A stretch of 64,000 nt of DNA from Undaria pinnatifida (GCA_012845835.1 JABAKD010000027.1:10872790-10936789); one strand, 5' to 3'. Positions 31,439 through 44,110 are shown, numbered from the stretch's first letter. Made by a program: numbers and translations. The notes: a model not told the origin generated them from the letters alone.

Positions 31439-33145
31439 AGGAGAGGAGGCGATCCGTGCGTTGGCGAACCGAAAGGCGGTAGGGCCCGATGGTCTTCAGG
31501 CCGAGCTTTTGAAGGTTTTGGCCGACGAAGGGGAATCGAACACCTTCGGAACGTTTTACGGAAATTCCACGATATCATCGTCGCTGTGTGGAGGGGAGGT
31601 GGCGTACCGCAACAATGGAAATTTGCAACGGTCAAGGTGCTTCACAAGAAGAAAGATCGGACTGAGTGTGGCAATTATCGGGGCATCTCCCTCGTGGCTT
31701 ACGCCGGCAAATTGATCCTCAAAGTCATCGCGGGTCGCCTGAGTGACTATTGCGAACGCGAGAACATTCTGCCGGAGGATCCGTGTGGGTTAAGACTCCA
31801 ACGCACGACGGTTGACATGATGCTCGTAGTACGACGACTGCAGGAACCGACGCGGAAGAAGGACACTCCCTTGTACTTGAGCCTTATGGACCTCACAAAA
31901 GCATATGACTCCGTCGACCGACCCTTCTGTGAGATGACCTTGCTCGTTTTGGCGTGCCACCGACAACGCTCGCTGTATTCATCCAATTCCACGACGGTAT
32001 GCAAGCATGCGTGCGGCTGGATGATGAAGAGTGCTAGGATAAGTTCGACGTGGAGCAAGGTCCCAGACAAAGATGCGTGCTCGCGCCACTGCTGTTCAAC
32101 ATGTTTTTCACGGCGGTACTGCGTGTGGCCGAAAACGCTTCATTGCTGATGCAGCCATCACGGGCAACATGGTGCAGCTCCAACGAAAGGAGGAAGGCGA
32201 GAAGATGGGCACTTCACGCACAGGCAAAGTCGACGGGCGGATGGGGAAGGAGAGCGATGAGGTGCAGAGATTGTGGGGTATGCTGTACGCGGATGATGCG
32301 GGCATCGTATCGCGATCATCAGAAGGGCTGGAGAGGATGATGACGGTAATCGTGACTGCGTGCTCGTCGTTCGGGCTTACAGTATCCGAGGCAAAAACAG
32401 AGATAATGTCCCTGGAAACCAAGGTCGGGGGGATGGTGTCCTTCACAATCCATGCAGCCGCCCGGGAATACAAGCAACCAATCGAATTTGTGTACTTGGG
32501 CGGGGCTATCACCGCAGACAGATACTTTATCATTGAAATGCCGCGGCTTGAGCGTGCTCCCAGCGGTACAATATGGAAATCTATTATCGCCAGGGTGTGC
32601 GCTTACAGTTGAAGGTGCGGTTGCGGAAAGTTGACGTGGTCGGGACATCTCTTTACGGTTGCATGACGTGGAGCCCGAAGACTACGACGGGTTTACCACT
32701 TCATGCTCCTCCGATACCTCGGATAGCGGAATTGGAAGCGCGACGACCACACCCTATCGTACGCCGACGGGTTATTCCAAGACAGCTTCCGAGAGCACAG
32801 AGGCGATAGGGCGCAAACGGAGGATATTGTTTGCGGGAATCGTAGCACGTATGGGGGAGGAGGGTCAGCTACAGAGGGTGATGTTTGGGGGGGTTGTTGG
32901 GGGTAAGGGCTACACAGGGAGGCATAAGAAAGACTGGATCGACTATCCGAAGGAAGACATGTCGGTTTTTGGAATGAAACTCAAAGGGTGGTGAAAGGCT
33001 GCTCAGAAGGCTGGCAGATGGTTTCGACCAGTAGAGGAGGGAGCCCAGATGTTTATGCGGAATCGGCATGAAACGGAGAGACGCAAAGCTGCAGAGCGAC
33101 GCGCGGCGGCTGCTGCAGCGCTATCCACCGTCGGCATCTCTTAGC
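31439..33145 (+). pseudogene. LINE-type (non-LTR) reverse transcriptase, frameshifted
   Basis: Reads as one reverse transcriptase spread over three frames. [20 protein letters not shown] opens it at 31446. [19 protein letters not shown] and [16 protein letters not shown] follow at 31604-31713. [13 protein letters not shown] holds the motif A aspartate near 31884. [12 protein letters not shown] lies near 32080. MLYADDAG, with the catalytic YADD intact, lies at 32280-32303. VYLGGAITADR lies near 32491. The carboxy-terminal part continues with RKRRILFAGIVARMGEE near 32813 and ends with an alanine-rich tail and stop at 33142. At least four frame changes make it non-functional. It would have primed reverse transcription of its own RNA at a genomic nick. 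I cannot assign a clade safely. Confidence 0.85.
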
Positions 33146-33890
33146 GGCCGGAGGGAGGGGGAAGGCGGCGCGTGGGGGGGGGGGGGGGGAGGGGGGAAGA
33201 GGGGAGGGGGGGGGGGGTCATTTCTAAGAGACTGAAGTCTGGGTTTGGCCATCATCGTCTTGAAAGTTGTGGGCATTTCAATAGCCGTCACAAGATAGCG
33301 TAAGACCGCCCTGACTACTTCGCCATGTTGCGTTCTTTCCCCAGTGTCATTGATGATGCACTTGATACCCTCTATGAGCCCAATGCCGTCTTTAGTCAGA
33401 TCCTAGGATCTACTAGTGAAACAGCATATTTTTTTTGTCTTTTCCTTTCGTTGCTTCCTCTTCTTGTCTTGTATTTTCTTGCTTTTTTTTTTTTTCCATT
33501 ATTTATCCGTTTTTTTTCGCTTTTTGTCTCTTTTCTTTCGTACCCTTTATCTTCTTTTTTTTCTTTGTTTCTTTTTTCCCATTGACTTGCGTCTGTTGTG
33601 CGCATGCGTAGTGATAGATACTACGCGTAATATATGCGCGGTAGTCGTTTTTTGGTGGTGAGCGGTATAGTTGGTTTTTCCGAGGCGCGAGTAATGAGAC
33701 GTTTGCACCGGTATGGACCGGGCACATCGTAGACTGACTCCCGATTTCACTTATATATGTTTCTGATGGAGGCATTAATTGCGTCAGCTGTGATATATGC
33801 GTGTGCCACCTTCGGTTGTTTGTGTTTTTCCCTGGGGTATTCCTCAGCTCCAGAGTGACTGGAACCTGTCCCGTGACCACGGACTTGACT
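33146..33890. other. G-rich and T-rich low-complexity stretch after the LINE
   Basis: G runs fill 33174-33220. A pyrimidine-rich, mostly T tract fills about 33425-33580; its Phe/Leu-rich plus frame and Lys-rich minus frame are composition artefacts. No gene is seen. Confidence 0.6.
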
Positions 33891-33892
33891 AT

Positions 33893-33968
33893 GGAAGTTA
33901 ATGTGAGAACAACGACTACAACAAAAACTATGGGAGTTAATGTGAGAACAACGACTACAACAAAAACG
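33893..33968 (+). repeat. 38-bp tandem duplication
   Basis: GAAGTTAATGTGAGAACAAC followed by GACTACAACAAAAAC is repeated immediately as GGAGTTAATGTGAGAACAAC with the same continuation. Confidence 0.95.
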
Positions 33969-36900
33969 TCGTAAATTCCGGTGGCATCACCCTACGGATA
34001 TAACAGCAAACAAAAATGATCCCGTGTATTGCGCGTGTCGACCGTCAACAAGCTTATGAAAGTATTCCTAACTTCACCCTTAGCCAGCGGTGTCTTTGCC
34101 GACGCTGCATCCTAAAGAGGCGGGGCATTGCTCAAGGAAGACACCCAAAGCGCAAATACAGCAATATTCCGCGTCAATGGAACGGTCGTGCCCAGTAACA
34201 CGAAAGACCTTAAGCGCGCGCACGCCAGCGCAGTGGACAGATTACGACATTCAAGGGACCAACAAATGACGGTTCTGCAACATCAAAGCGCTGCATGGCA
34301 AAGATAAAGCGAAATGAACAGTCACGAGACTGAGCTGCCCTAAACACGAGTCGTACACAAACGCATGACGTATTCACGCGTTGGACTCATGTGTAACATT
34401 AATACCGATGCCGACCTTAGCTGTCGAGCACAGCTAACGTCTTTACCCCCTGCTTGATCCATTCATCGGCCCCATATTACAGTGATAGTGAAAACCATAG
34501 ATTGAGGGTGACGGCCATTGAGAACAAGGTGTTAAGCACGATGACAAGGTATAGCTTGCTGTCGAACTCGGGTCTCCTCCAACATACGTCCCCTACCGTA
34601 CCCGGTTTCCTCTCTAACGACTCATACACGGCTTTACCAAGGCCAAATCGCCCAACGAGTACCACGTGTAAAATGTTGTCGCCTTTCCAACGAGAATGGC
34701 GACATCAATAGCAAAAGAACCCGCAAGAGATCGTTACAAGAATCATGCAATACACATCAAACCAGGAGCGATGCACGAATCAAGTCAAGAACGCCGGCAA
34801 AATCACCATGTTGTGCCCTCCCCGGTGTGCTACCGACAAAATCCCAGCAAGGGGTACCAGATTTCTGGTAAACCCAACCCCGACCGATACGTACCCACCA
34901 ATACAAGATACAATGGCAGACAACAACTCCAGGGCCGCACAAACTCGACCTCGACACGTACACCCCGCAGTTACAACAGCTGTTGTTCTCCCATGACATG
35001 CTATGGGTGTCGAACCATGCTGAAACCGAGACCAAAGGAAGATGAAGAGGGTCGGGGTCATCACCGGCTCGTACCTACGGTCAAGAAATCACATGGTTGT
35101 CGGGCAGAACACCAGCGCTAGTGGAGTGGAGATCCCCAGCGACCACCTTTGGTAGCCATTGCCGGCGAATCGGCTAAACGCAACTCCAATGGGGTAGTTT
35201 ATTGGCGGCGTACCAACTGTTGCGGTGGGGGGGGGCGGCAACGATTTCAACGTTACGAGGGAACGGCACGTGATGAGGGGAAGGCACCGCCTGGTGCTAT
35301 GGCGCGTGGTACGCGGACTGGTGCGACTCGTCGCTGCTCGACTTCCTGTTTATGTTGTTCACATTGGAGAGGGCATTCCTCGACGCCGTCCTCAAATTGG
35401 GTACGAAACAACACGAAAATGCAAAAGAAAAGGAGTGTGAAATGTGGGTTCCGGGCTCTAACCGAGGACTTCCAAGCGAGATCAATTTAGTACCCAAATC
35501 CACGTCGAAACGGCTCGTTTATCTTTCAACCAAGGCCCAAGCAAAACGTCAGCGCCGGTAATCACATTTTTTACTTCGTGCGCGCCGGCTACTTCCTCTT
35601 TGTCTTCGCCTCCGGGGAAAACGCGGATGCTGGCGAGGAGTCGTCGGTTGAGCTGGAAGAAGAAAGTGCCTGCATTTTGCCCTCCTGCTTGCGTTTGCTG
35701 TCTACCGTTCCGTCGCCGAGAAAATATAAATAGACTCAAACGACATGCATGGTGCGGTCAGAACAAGTAGATCACAAGGTTTACGGCCTCTAGTTCGTTT
35801 TAGACAGGATTTCATCGACGAAGTGTAAGCCAAAAGGAGATCGAACGTGACTCCTGTAATCGGGGGAGTAAAACACGACCTACGAAAGAGTACGCTCATT
35901 CAAGGTACAACCGACCGAGTCGAAGGCAGATAATCGAATCGCATGTGGCCATGTGGAAAAAACAGATATCAATATGTATACTTGATATCATAGACGAAAC
36001 CATTACTTCGGGATCAGACGGAGCGGAGGAGAGGAGTCTTTTGCCGCCCTATAACCTTGGCATCGCCCGGGTGGTTGTTTCCAAATGGCGACCTGTAGTA
36101 CTCGACTGATACGACCGGGCCCCACAACGCATTGATAAATCTGTATATGTCGATAACGAGTTTCCCGTAACCAAGTGAATATATATATATATATATATGG
36201 CAAACCTGAGACCCCTATAAATGGTTCCCCACATATTTGTAATTGTTATTAGCCCCTCACCCCTTACGTTATTTTTGGCATTCACGTCATACGAAATATA
36301 TGCAGATGTAAAATATTTGGCTTGTTGTAGCCTTTTCCACCAGCTAAATATGTTAAGTACAGGAAAACGTGGCCTCAACCGAGCGCACAATCATTAAAGG
36401 CCGCACATGGCACAAACAGCAAACAGATAGCAAATGGAGAAGCTGGAGCATTCCTCCTTCGTGCCAACTACTGGGTACCAGACGAGCACGGAGAACACAC
36501 ATCAAGCCGACCAGCCTCTCCTCGAGTCGGTCCACCCGTTCGTGGACTGGCAGGGTTCCAGTGCCGACGGTCCGTTCCAGGGAGTCTGCGCGCCTGTGGA
36601 CCGATTGGTCCAGGCGCAGGGCGCCTTATTGATGGTAGTGGAGAGGATCGGGGCTAGGTGGGTCTTCTATAATTCTGGCACGTGGGCCGATAAGTCACTT
36701 GAGACTTTGGCGCCCACTGTGTTGCTTATCTCGTCGCGGTCCGCATCTCAAACCACAGCTTCCTTCGCACGCGACATGACGCGAAAATAAGGAAGAAAGG
36801 ATAGCGCTCCGAGTATTACCGTATCGCAATTCAATGACACGCGAATATCAGGGTAGGGCGCGAAAAGTGTTCGTGTTAGCAGTACGCAGTTGCGTAAGGA

Positions 36901-37320
36901 TCCGTGTTACCAAACCACGCCGGTGTCTTATTGCGCTGTATACTCAATCCCACCTTGGCAAGCGCACGAACGAGATGACAAACCCGTCAAATGTACTTGT
37001 GCAATATCGTAAAGGAATAATTATCGCTCGTACGCCAGCGAGCACCCACAGAACCAGGCCGTGTTTGGATTTGGCATCTATCGACGAAATATACTAAACC
37101 CCGCCCGAGTGTCTAGCATACTGTGCAAGACTTCCCGCAACAGCCCATGCAAACTTGAAGACCAAAATCATTCAAGATTTGCTGGTGAGGACAAGCACGA
37201 TACAATCGAGCTTTATACGCTTCTAGGCGGCCGCTCTTGTCCAAGGCAGGGCCGGTGCCGTTCTTTATTGCGGCGCCCGCCCCGCCTGTTTCCTTCGTTC
37301 GTTAGGTCGCCAGCCCCTGT
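33969..37320. other. Unassigned stretch
   Basis: Several 100-140 codon frames (for example plus 34696-35121 and plus 36434-36790) have no recognised domain, and opposite-strand frames overlap them. An AT dinucleotide run lies at 36180-36199. It may hold decayed mobile DNA that I cannot name. Confidence 0.45.
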
Positions 37321-37321
37321 T

Positions 37322-37426
37322 ATGCACTGGTTGGCGGCATCCATGGTCGTCACCCTGGCGTTCATTGAAGCGACGGACGCAGCATTTCCCTGCGCGATTG
37401 AAACATGTGCGTCGTATAACGGTTAG
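37322..37426 (+). CDS. Possible secreted first exon (weak)
   Basis: ATG at 37322 starts MHWLAASMVVTLAFIEATDA followed by FPCAIETCASYNG and a stop. The opening resembles a signal peptide with a cleavage site after TDA. The last codons overlap GGTTAG, which could be a weak splice donor. I found no matching downstream exon, and the larger frame it sits in starts upstream, so this may be chance. Product unknown. Confidence 0.15.
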   Translation: MHWLAASMVVTLAFIEATDAAFPCAIETCASYNG

Positions 37427-38440
37427 GCTGATGTGGAAGCTCGTCAAAGATAGGGCGAAGAGGTGAAGAGCCCCCGAGAAAACACGTTGGGCGTGCCACG
37501 AAAAACATGTGCTGGCTACGAGGGTTAGGTTGCGGTAAGCGCGACTTCTGCGTACTTAGCGCCCACGTCGAACACACGCCTTTGCCAACGAGCACAGCAC
37601 ATTTTTATAGTGCCTATATCCCACCAACATCTATATATCGTGGCGGTGTCAACTGGCAAGTTCACCGCTGATAAAAAAATAATCAAAGACCGGTAAGGGT
37701 CGTGGTGGGGCTCGCGGGTCAGGTCACGAGGGGGTTCAGATGATCCCCGAGATCGGGTCGGGACGGATAGGGTTGGTTCTATTCAGCATTGTGTCAAATA
37801 TTACTAACACCTTGTTGTGTTACAGTAACAACCCCGACCTGCGGGGACGGGGTTTGCGCCAGATCTGTTGGGTTTTAAATATATGGTGTTTTTGCACGTT
37901 TCGAGCATGGCAGTACCCAGACCGCTGCACCCTATAAGTAGTCGTGTGATCAGCTCGCTCTCGTTAATTTTGGTCTTGTTCGCGGACGGGTCGCTGTAAA
38001 GATCTAACCGGACCGATGTACCTCTTTGCACTTTACATACAATATAACACTTAAGTTGTTAACTAGCCACCACCGACCGAGCACCAAATGGACGATAATT
38101 GACGCCTGCTCCCTCCACACAAAAGTATCTAACGTAGAAACGTAAATACTGACAGCGGGTTGACTCAGTTCTCAACCCACCGATGTTGCCTTCTTGGTTT
38201 CCGGGGCCAGCGAGGAGTGAAATATTTTTGGACCGACGCTCTGCTGTCGTCGACGGCCTTCGTCCGTTGTTTTCTAGGGCCGGACACCTTCTTCGCGGCT
38301 TTCGTCATCGTCAACTCGAACATTTGATTCGACACGACGAGCGGTGACAGCCGTTTACCGTGTCGTGTACGGCACCCTTTTCAACGTTTATAATTTGTTG
38401 TTGTATCATACATGGATCGAAAGCTAGAATATTTCATAAA
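37427..38440. other. Unassigned stretch
   Basis: A small minus frame (about 38308 down to 38165) begins MTKAAKKVSGPRKQRTKA, lysine-rich like a nuclear protein start, and ends after about 47 codons. There is too little to call a gene. Confidence 0.4.
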
Positions 38441-39000
38441 ATATTTGAAGTTACCACTTGGTTACCATTATTTTCTGACATCGCTAATTATAAGAAAGAG
38501 ATACGTATTGCCAAATACAACAGGCGAGGTGATGTGGTCATGCAGTGTTTGTCACCACCATCATGCAGTTAACATTATTTTCTGACATCGCTAATTATAA
38601 TAAACAAAAGAAGAGATACGTATTGCCAAATACAACATGCGAGGTGATGTATGTGGCCATGCACTGTATCCACCATTGAGCACTAGAGGGAGAAATGCGA
38701 ATCGCTTGGTATACATGCGCTCAATTACGTTACCTCGTTAGTCATACTTGGTATACACACGCGCTCAAATACGTTACCTCGTTAGTCACACTTCGCTTGG
38801 CATAGGTTGGGAGGCGGTCATGCAGACGGTATGTACGAAATGCCCTACGTAATGGGTTGGTAAGGTTGTTTACCGCAATTTTAACACATCTGCCTGTGCT
38901 CCCTTTTCCAAATGATTATTGTCTTAAATAAATGTACGTTTTCACGCCCATGATTTTTACCTTGCCGATGTGGGGCTCTTGCGGTCGTCAATTTTAACAC
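38441..39000 (-). repeat. Dispersed repeat B, minus copy with internal duplications
   Basis: The reverse complement follows the B units at 9598 and 12300 (GATCGCC...CTCAATTACGTTACC, GCAGACGG, TTTTAACACATCTGCCTG, CGATGTGGGGCTC). Two direct duplications lie inside: ATTTTCTGACATCGCTAATT with the following AGAGATACGTATTGCCAAAT (about 38467 and 38576), and CTTGGTATACA-GCGCTCAA with ACGTTACCTCGTTAGTCA (about 38705 and 38748). Confidence 0.8.
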
Positions 39001-40071
39001 AGTATGAAACGGAAAGTTAGACACCCGTATAACTCATCACCACAAACTATTTAAGGACCAAACCCATAGGAGACCTTTTGAATTTTGCGTTCTGCATAAC
39101 CTACTATTAGGGGCGCCAGGGGTAGGTAGGCCCGCCGTTGTATTCCCCTTGCCGCTTCTTGCTATAGTGATCGAAGCGTACGGATCTGGGGACATGCAAA
39201 TGGGGTTTGGGGAACAAATTCACAGGCACACGAGCGCATGCTGCTATGACTTTCACGCGCACGAAAAATAGCATTTCGCGCACCACCCGATCTCCGGCGC
39301 AAAGAATCGACGTCGAAACGAGGTACTATCCCCACGCATTACGAAGCAAATTCGAACCTAGCTACAGTTTGAAGTACCTTGTTAAAAGAATGAGTTTTGT
39401 CACCTTAAAAAATACCGAGAGCCGTATACGCCGAACTTGTGAGGGTTTGAATAAATTGCGTATAAGAGATATGGCGAGATGCGGCTATGCCGTGTACCTT
39501 CCTTCCACGACCGACCGCGAACATTATGCCTCACGAATCCAAATGACCACAACTTCTATCCTATACGTCTGAGGGGTATGTATTAATTGTTAATACCTGT
39601 GACGAGGGACTAAGATATGGCAGCGATTTGTAGAATAAACAGGAAGTGGACAACAATTATTCAGGGCGCACGCGCGCTAACCGCCATGCCAGAGAGTCCT
39701 TTCTACTGCTGTTTAGCCCCCAAACGTCCCAAATAAAGTGCTAGTCATATCCCCCCTGAATTTGGCAGGTCAGCTTGAGGATCGTGTCTTTATCGCGTTT
39801 TGTATTCTTGTGAGTCAAGCGAGGAAGTCGGGCCAACGAAATCGTTTTCTAAAAACAACAAAAAAAACGTGACCCTAACCCAGACCAAGTCTGACAACAA
39901 TAAAAATAACAAAAGCAAACATGTATTTCGTATTTATGTGACTACTTGGGCGTTCTAGAACGCATGGAAGTAGTTGACAAGGCTCGCCGCAACATGAACG
40001 CGGGATGAAAAACGGCAAACAGACGAATTTCCTTGTTCCAACCGTTTTGACTTCATGCAGCAGATTCCTGC
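39001..40071. other. Unassigned stretch
   Basis: A plus frame at 39207-39572 (about 121 codons, basic) has no recognisable domain. No shared repeat is seen. Confidence 0.45.
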
Positions 40072-40734
40072 TTAATTGTGATGTTCAATGCTGGTGGACT
40101 CACTGTAAACGACCCCCTTCCGAGCGGAAGTGGCGTTGCCACCTGTTGTACCGGGAGCCGATGCCCCAGAATCTCCTGTGACATCCACTACGGACGAATC
40201 CTTCCCGGCCTTGCTGTGCGCTTTGCCTGGGGAGGAAGGGGCGGGGGCAGACACGGGACAACGGGGGTGGGGGGAGGGTGGTTGTGGGTACAGATGTAGG
40301 GTTGCAGCGGAACGGACGCCTCGTATTAAGTTGGCGCCAGCCACCGCTTACGAGAAACCGATGGCATCTTGTACGAGTGTATCTACCCTCGTCGACCGTG
40401 TGCCATTCACATGCCTGAATTCCAGGTACAATCTTGTGGTACATACGTGTACTGCCGTAAGGCACTACAAACAACACCCGCGACAAGGGGTGTAAGAACC
40501 CCAACATAGGGCGTCAAAGTTGTTTCAACAACCTTTGTATGGCAGCTGACACAGCTGTGTTGACGCCCACCTGTGCTATGGCTGTTGGTATTATATAGCG
40601 GCACAGTCTGTAAGCCGTTAAACCCACGCTGCACTTCCGCCGTAACGGTTGGTGATAATTTCAAAATCTTCAAAGCAAAGCATGCCGTACCAATCCTATA
40701 GTCTATAGACTACTATTTTATGAAAATGCGCCAC
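40072..40734 (-). other. Minus frames of uncertain status next to a zinc-finger pseudogene
   Basis: Minus frames at 40072-40344 (with KAGKDSSVVDVTGDSG) and 40407-40673 (KILKLSPTVTAEVQRGFNG and a C-V-S-C-H cluster) look protein-like and lie downstream of the zinc-finger segment on the same strand. They may be later parts of the same decayed gene or element. I cannot join them into a model. Confidence 0.3.
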
Positions 40735-41372
40735 TCATCTTGCGTCACTTGAAAAAAAAAAAAAAAAAAATTTCATGACGTGCGAAAACGGCAACATGAC
40801 ATATTTCCTCTTACCATGCGCAGACGGAGAAGCGGTGCTGCTGGCCGCGTTGTTGCTCCCCTTGACCTCCTCTTCGCCCGCGGCCTCGTTTTGGAACCCC
40901 TCTTCCTTCTGTTCGCCCTCGTCCCTGTCCTCGTTCTTGTCGTCGTCGTTCTCCTCCTCTTCCTCTTCCTCCACCTCCTCCAAATATTTCCGTTCACGGG
41001 GCCCCTCCGCCCCCTCGTCATGATCGCCTTTCTCCTCCTCGGACCGATATTGAGGGCATTGAACGCTCGTGGTCAGCAGGTGGCACGGCTTTCCACAGCA
41101 GCGCGTTCTGCTGTTTATGGTGTTGGATTCGGCGACGTACAACCAAGATAGGTTGCATACCTCAGCCTCTACGGCGCCCCCTTGCGCGGGCTGCCTAACG
41201 TGCCGCACGCACGAGCCACTGGGCCTTCATGTGAATCCCCCGTGGGAGCATCATCAGTGTGGTTCAGGTTTTTTAGGCACACACTATGCACGTTGACCCG
41301 GCAGAACTTGCAGTAATGGAGGTCAGCTAGTTCCGGGTGAGCACAACCGCCGAAGATTTCGCAAGGGGCCAT
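40735..41372 (-). pseudogene. Zinc-binding and acidic protein, frameshifted
   Basis: From ATG at 41372 the minus strand reads MAPCEIFGGCAHPELADLHY, then CKFCRVNVHSVC, a Cys/His cluster typical of a small zinc finger, and stops after about 67 residues. In the next frame the text continues with VCNLSWLYVAES and TRCCGKPCH, which could supply the missing ligands. A strongly acidic stretch follows (EEVEEEEEEENDDDKNEDRD), then a Ser/Ala-rich part, ending near a lysine/phenylalanine tail caused by an 18-base A run at 40751. A single frame change therefore separates two halves of one domain. An intron is possible but no good site is seen. Such finger-plus-acidic ORFs are common in mobile elements; a host nuclear protein cannot be excluded. 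Confidence 0.4.
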
Positions 41373-42599
41373 CGTGGATCTGGTAAGGGTTGGTGGTCTT
41401 GTCTTGGCGGGTGTGGGGGGCGGACATTCAGAATGGTGGCTATAGGTGGATCTTTGGTTGTTTGAATTTTTCGGGTTTTCCACCCGGCACCACCGATTTC
41501 GGAAACGGGGAGTTTCAAACACCCCTTTTTCTTGTTTCCACGTTTTTACTTTCTTCGTCATGTCCCAGTTGTCATGGGTACCACACAACAAGGCGTGAGC
41601 TTGTGAAGGCTGCTCTAACTACCGGTTGGTAGTACGTCAGCCGTGTGTCTCCACCTCGAACGGTTATTTGTCGACGAGGGCTTGGCTTTTAGACGCCGGC
41701 GTGCGATTGTACCGTACTACCTTTACGCAGAGATATGGAAGCTTTCCTGGTGAGACTGCTGCATGAACTTCTTGTTCCAACGATCGAGCATCAATCTCAG
41801 ACGTACACAGCAGAGACGGCAGTACTATCGTTAATGCCGGGTCCTTGATGGACACAACATCGCATAGACGTCTCCGGGATACTGGCTTAGACTATGTATG
41901 ATCGCTCGAGTAGTGCACAACTAGGCTTATACCACCGCTTCGTGCTGTTCGTTTTGACTGCTGTGACAAAGTAGGAAACCCCCAAGCAGCGGCAACAGAC
42001 TGACAACCAGCAAGCGCGTTAGCTCCTCCCCCTTGACGTTGCTTGTCTGACATTAATTTGTGGGGTCCACAGGCGCAGGTTAGAGCACCACAGAAGAGTA
42101 CGGGGGTTGCCCGCAACCATGGTGGCAGCTCCAGCCAATGTAGTGCTTCACTGTGCTGCCATACGCGAGTGGCTGCCTTGGCTCGGAAACGTGATCGTCC
42201 AGTTTATATTGGCAACATTTTTTTTCTCTGCACGTCTCTAGACTAAACATATGTCATTTTAGTGTAAAATAACCTCGTGCTCCCTGCGCTTTTTATTTGT
42301 TTTTTCAGGCCTTACTGCAAGTTGTCTTGAGACATGTTCACGTATAGCGTAGCCCAAGACCACCAGAGTTCTAGGGCGACCATATCAATGCAGACACCCA
42401 CAGCAGTCGCAAGAGAGGAGCAGCGATAGAAACGAGGCAGCATCCACAGGAGAAAGAGACACTCACCCCCGCCGGAGACACGCACGGCAAACCGCTGGCA
42501 GGATCGAATCGCAGGGGACAAAGAAGTAAGGAGGGATGCGTAGGCTGTATGTACTCGCGTGACACAGACACACATCATCACACCGAACGGACCGCTGTG
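41373..42599. other. Unassigned stretch
   Basis: No gene is recognised. Minus frames at 42312-42768 run into the satellite array and overlap in several frames. Confidence 0.45.
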
Positions 42600-43850
42600 C
42601 ATGAGTGCTGTCGGCGACACGTAAGGCAGCAGTACAGCAGTGTTGCAAGAGGAAGGAAAGCAGAGTTCTGTGGGGTTCAGTCGAGAGAAAGAAGACCCTA
42701 CAAAATTCATTAACAGCAGCAGTGTGGCGTTTCGCTGGCACGGCATGCGAACAGGGATTAGATGTCAAAAGCAGCGCTCAACCTCAATTGCGCGACAGCA
42801 TTAGTGCAATAGAACGGAAGGCCGAGTTCTAAGGGAGGAAGTCGAGAGAAGGAGACCTACAATCCCCAAACAGCAACCGTGTACTGTTAGGTTGGCACGG
42901 CAGCCGGACAGTGCTTGGATGCAAATAACAGCGTAGTAGTGCCTGGATGGAAATAGCAGCGCAACCTCGAGAGCCGCGTACAGCAGTGTTGCAATAGGAA
43001 GGAATGCAGAGTTCGTTGGGGTGTGGTCGAGAGAAGGAGGCCTACGACCCCCCAACAGCAGCAGTGTAGTTTTAGGTTAGCACGGCAGCCGAGCAGTGCT
43101 TGGATCCAACTAGCAGTGTAGTGGTTGGTTGCAAATAGCAACGCAACCTCAAAGCCGCGCACAGCATTATTGCAATGGAACGGAAGGCAGAGTTTTAAGG
43201 GGTGCGGCCGAGAAGAAGCCTACAACCTCTCAACAGCAGCCGTGTAGTGTTAGGTTGGCACGTCGTCAGCAGAACAGTGCTCGGATGCAAATAACAGTGC
43301 AGTACAAGCAGCGCTTGGATTGAAAAGCAGCGCAACCTCAAAAGCCGCGTACAGCAGTATTGCAATAGGAAGGGAGGCAGAACTCTATGGGGTGTGGTCA
43401 AGAGAAAGAGAGAGAAGGAGGCCTACAACCCCTCAGCAGCAGCAGTGTAGTGTTAGGTTGGCACGGCAGCGGAACAGCGCTTGGATGCAAATATGAGTGT
43501 AGTGCTTGATGGAAAACGCAGCGCAACCTCGAAGCCGCGTACAGCAGTAATGCAATATGAAATAGTCCAAGACAGAGTTCTGTGGGGTGTAGTCCAGAGA
43601 ACGGGAGCTACAACCTCTCAACAACAGCGGTGGTAGGGTTAGGCTGGCACGGCAGCCGAACAGTGCCTGGATCCAAATAGCAGCGTAGTGCTTTGATGGA
43701 AATAGCAGCGCAGCCTCAAAGCCGCTCACAGCAGTATTCCAAAATGAATGAAGACAGGCTTATTAGTGGTGTAGTCCAGAGAATGGAAGCTGCAACCTCT
43801 CAACAGCAGCAGTGGTAGTGTTAGGATGGCGCAGAGCGGTAGTGTAAGGT
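42600..43850 (+). repeat. 183-bp satellite array, about seven units
   Basis: Unit starts (a GCAAT-GGAAGG type word) fall near 42644, 42806, 42986, 43168, 43354, 43548 and 43732, spacings of 162-194 bp. Each unit runs through CAGAGTTCTGTGGGGTG, CGAGAGAAGGAGGCCTACAA, CAACAGCAGCAGTG, TTAGGTTGGCACGGCAGCCG and a TTGGATGCAAATAGCAG word often present twice. The many leucine/cysteine-rich minus frames are translations of the unit and not genes. Confidence 0.95.
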
Positions 43851-44110
43851 TGGCACGGCAGCCGAACAGTACTTGGATACATATAGCAGTGTCGGGGGGG
43901 AGGTGACAAGCCCCACCCCGACCCGCCCCCCCCCCCTCCCCGGCGCCCTCGTCAGTGTGCGTCGCAAACGATCCACCAGTAATACGTTGGCACGGCAGTC
44001 GAACAGCGCTTGGATGCAAATAGCAATGTCGGGGAGGGGCGACGCGCCCCTCGCCGCAACCCCCTTCCCCCCGCGATTGCTCGTCAGTGTGCGTTGGAAG
44101 GGTCCAGACA
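43851..44110 (+). repeat. Variant satellite, two units of about 135 bp
   Basis: Both begin with TTGGCACGGCAG-CGAACAG, as in the 183-bp array, but then carry a GTCGGGG-rich and C-rich segment and CTCGTCAGTGTGCGT. This appears to be a rearranged edge of the satellite. Confidence 0.85.

Noticed and set aside
33325-33661. Hydrophobic Phe/Leu-rich ORF resembling a membrane protein
   Set aside because: It is a T-rich low-complexity tract and the complement gives a lysine-rich frame of the same quality.
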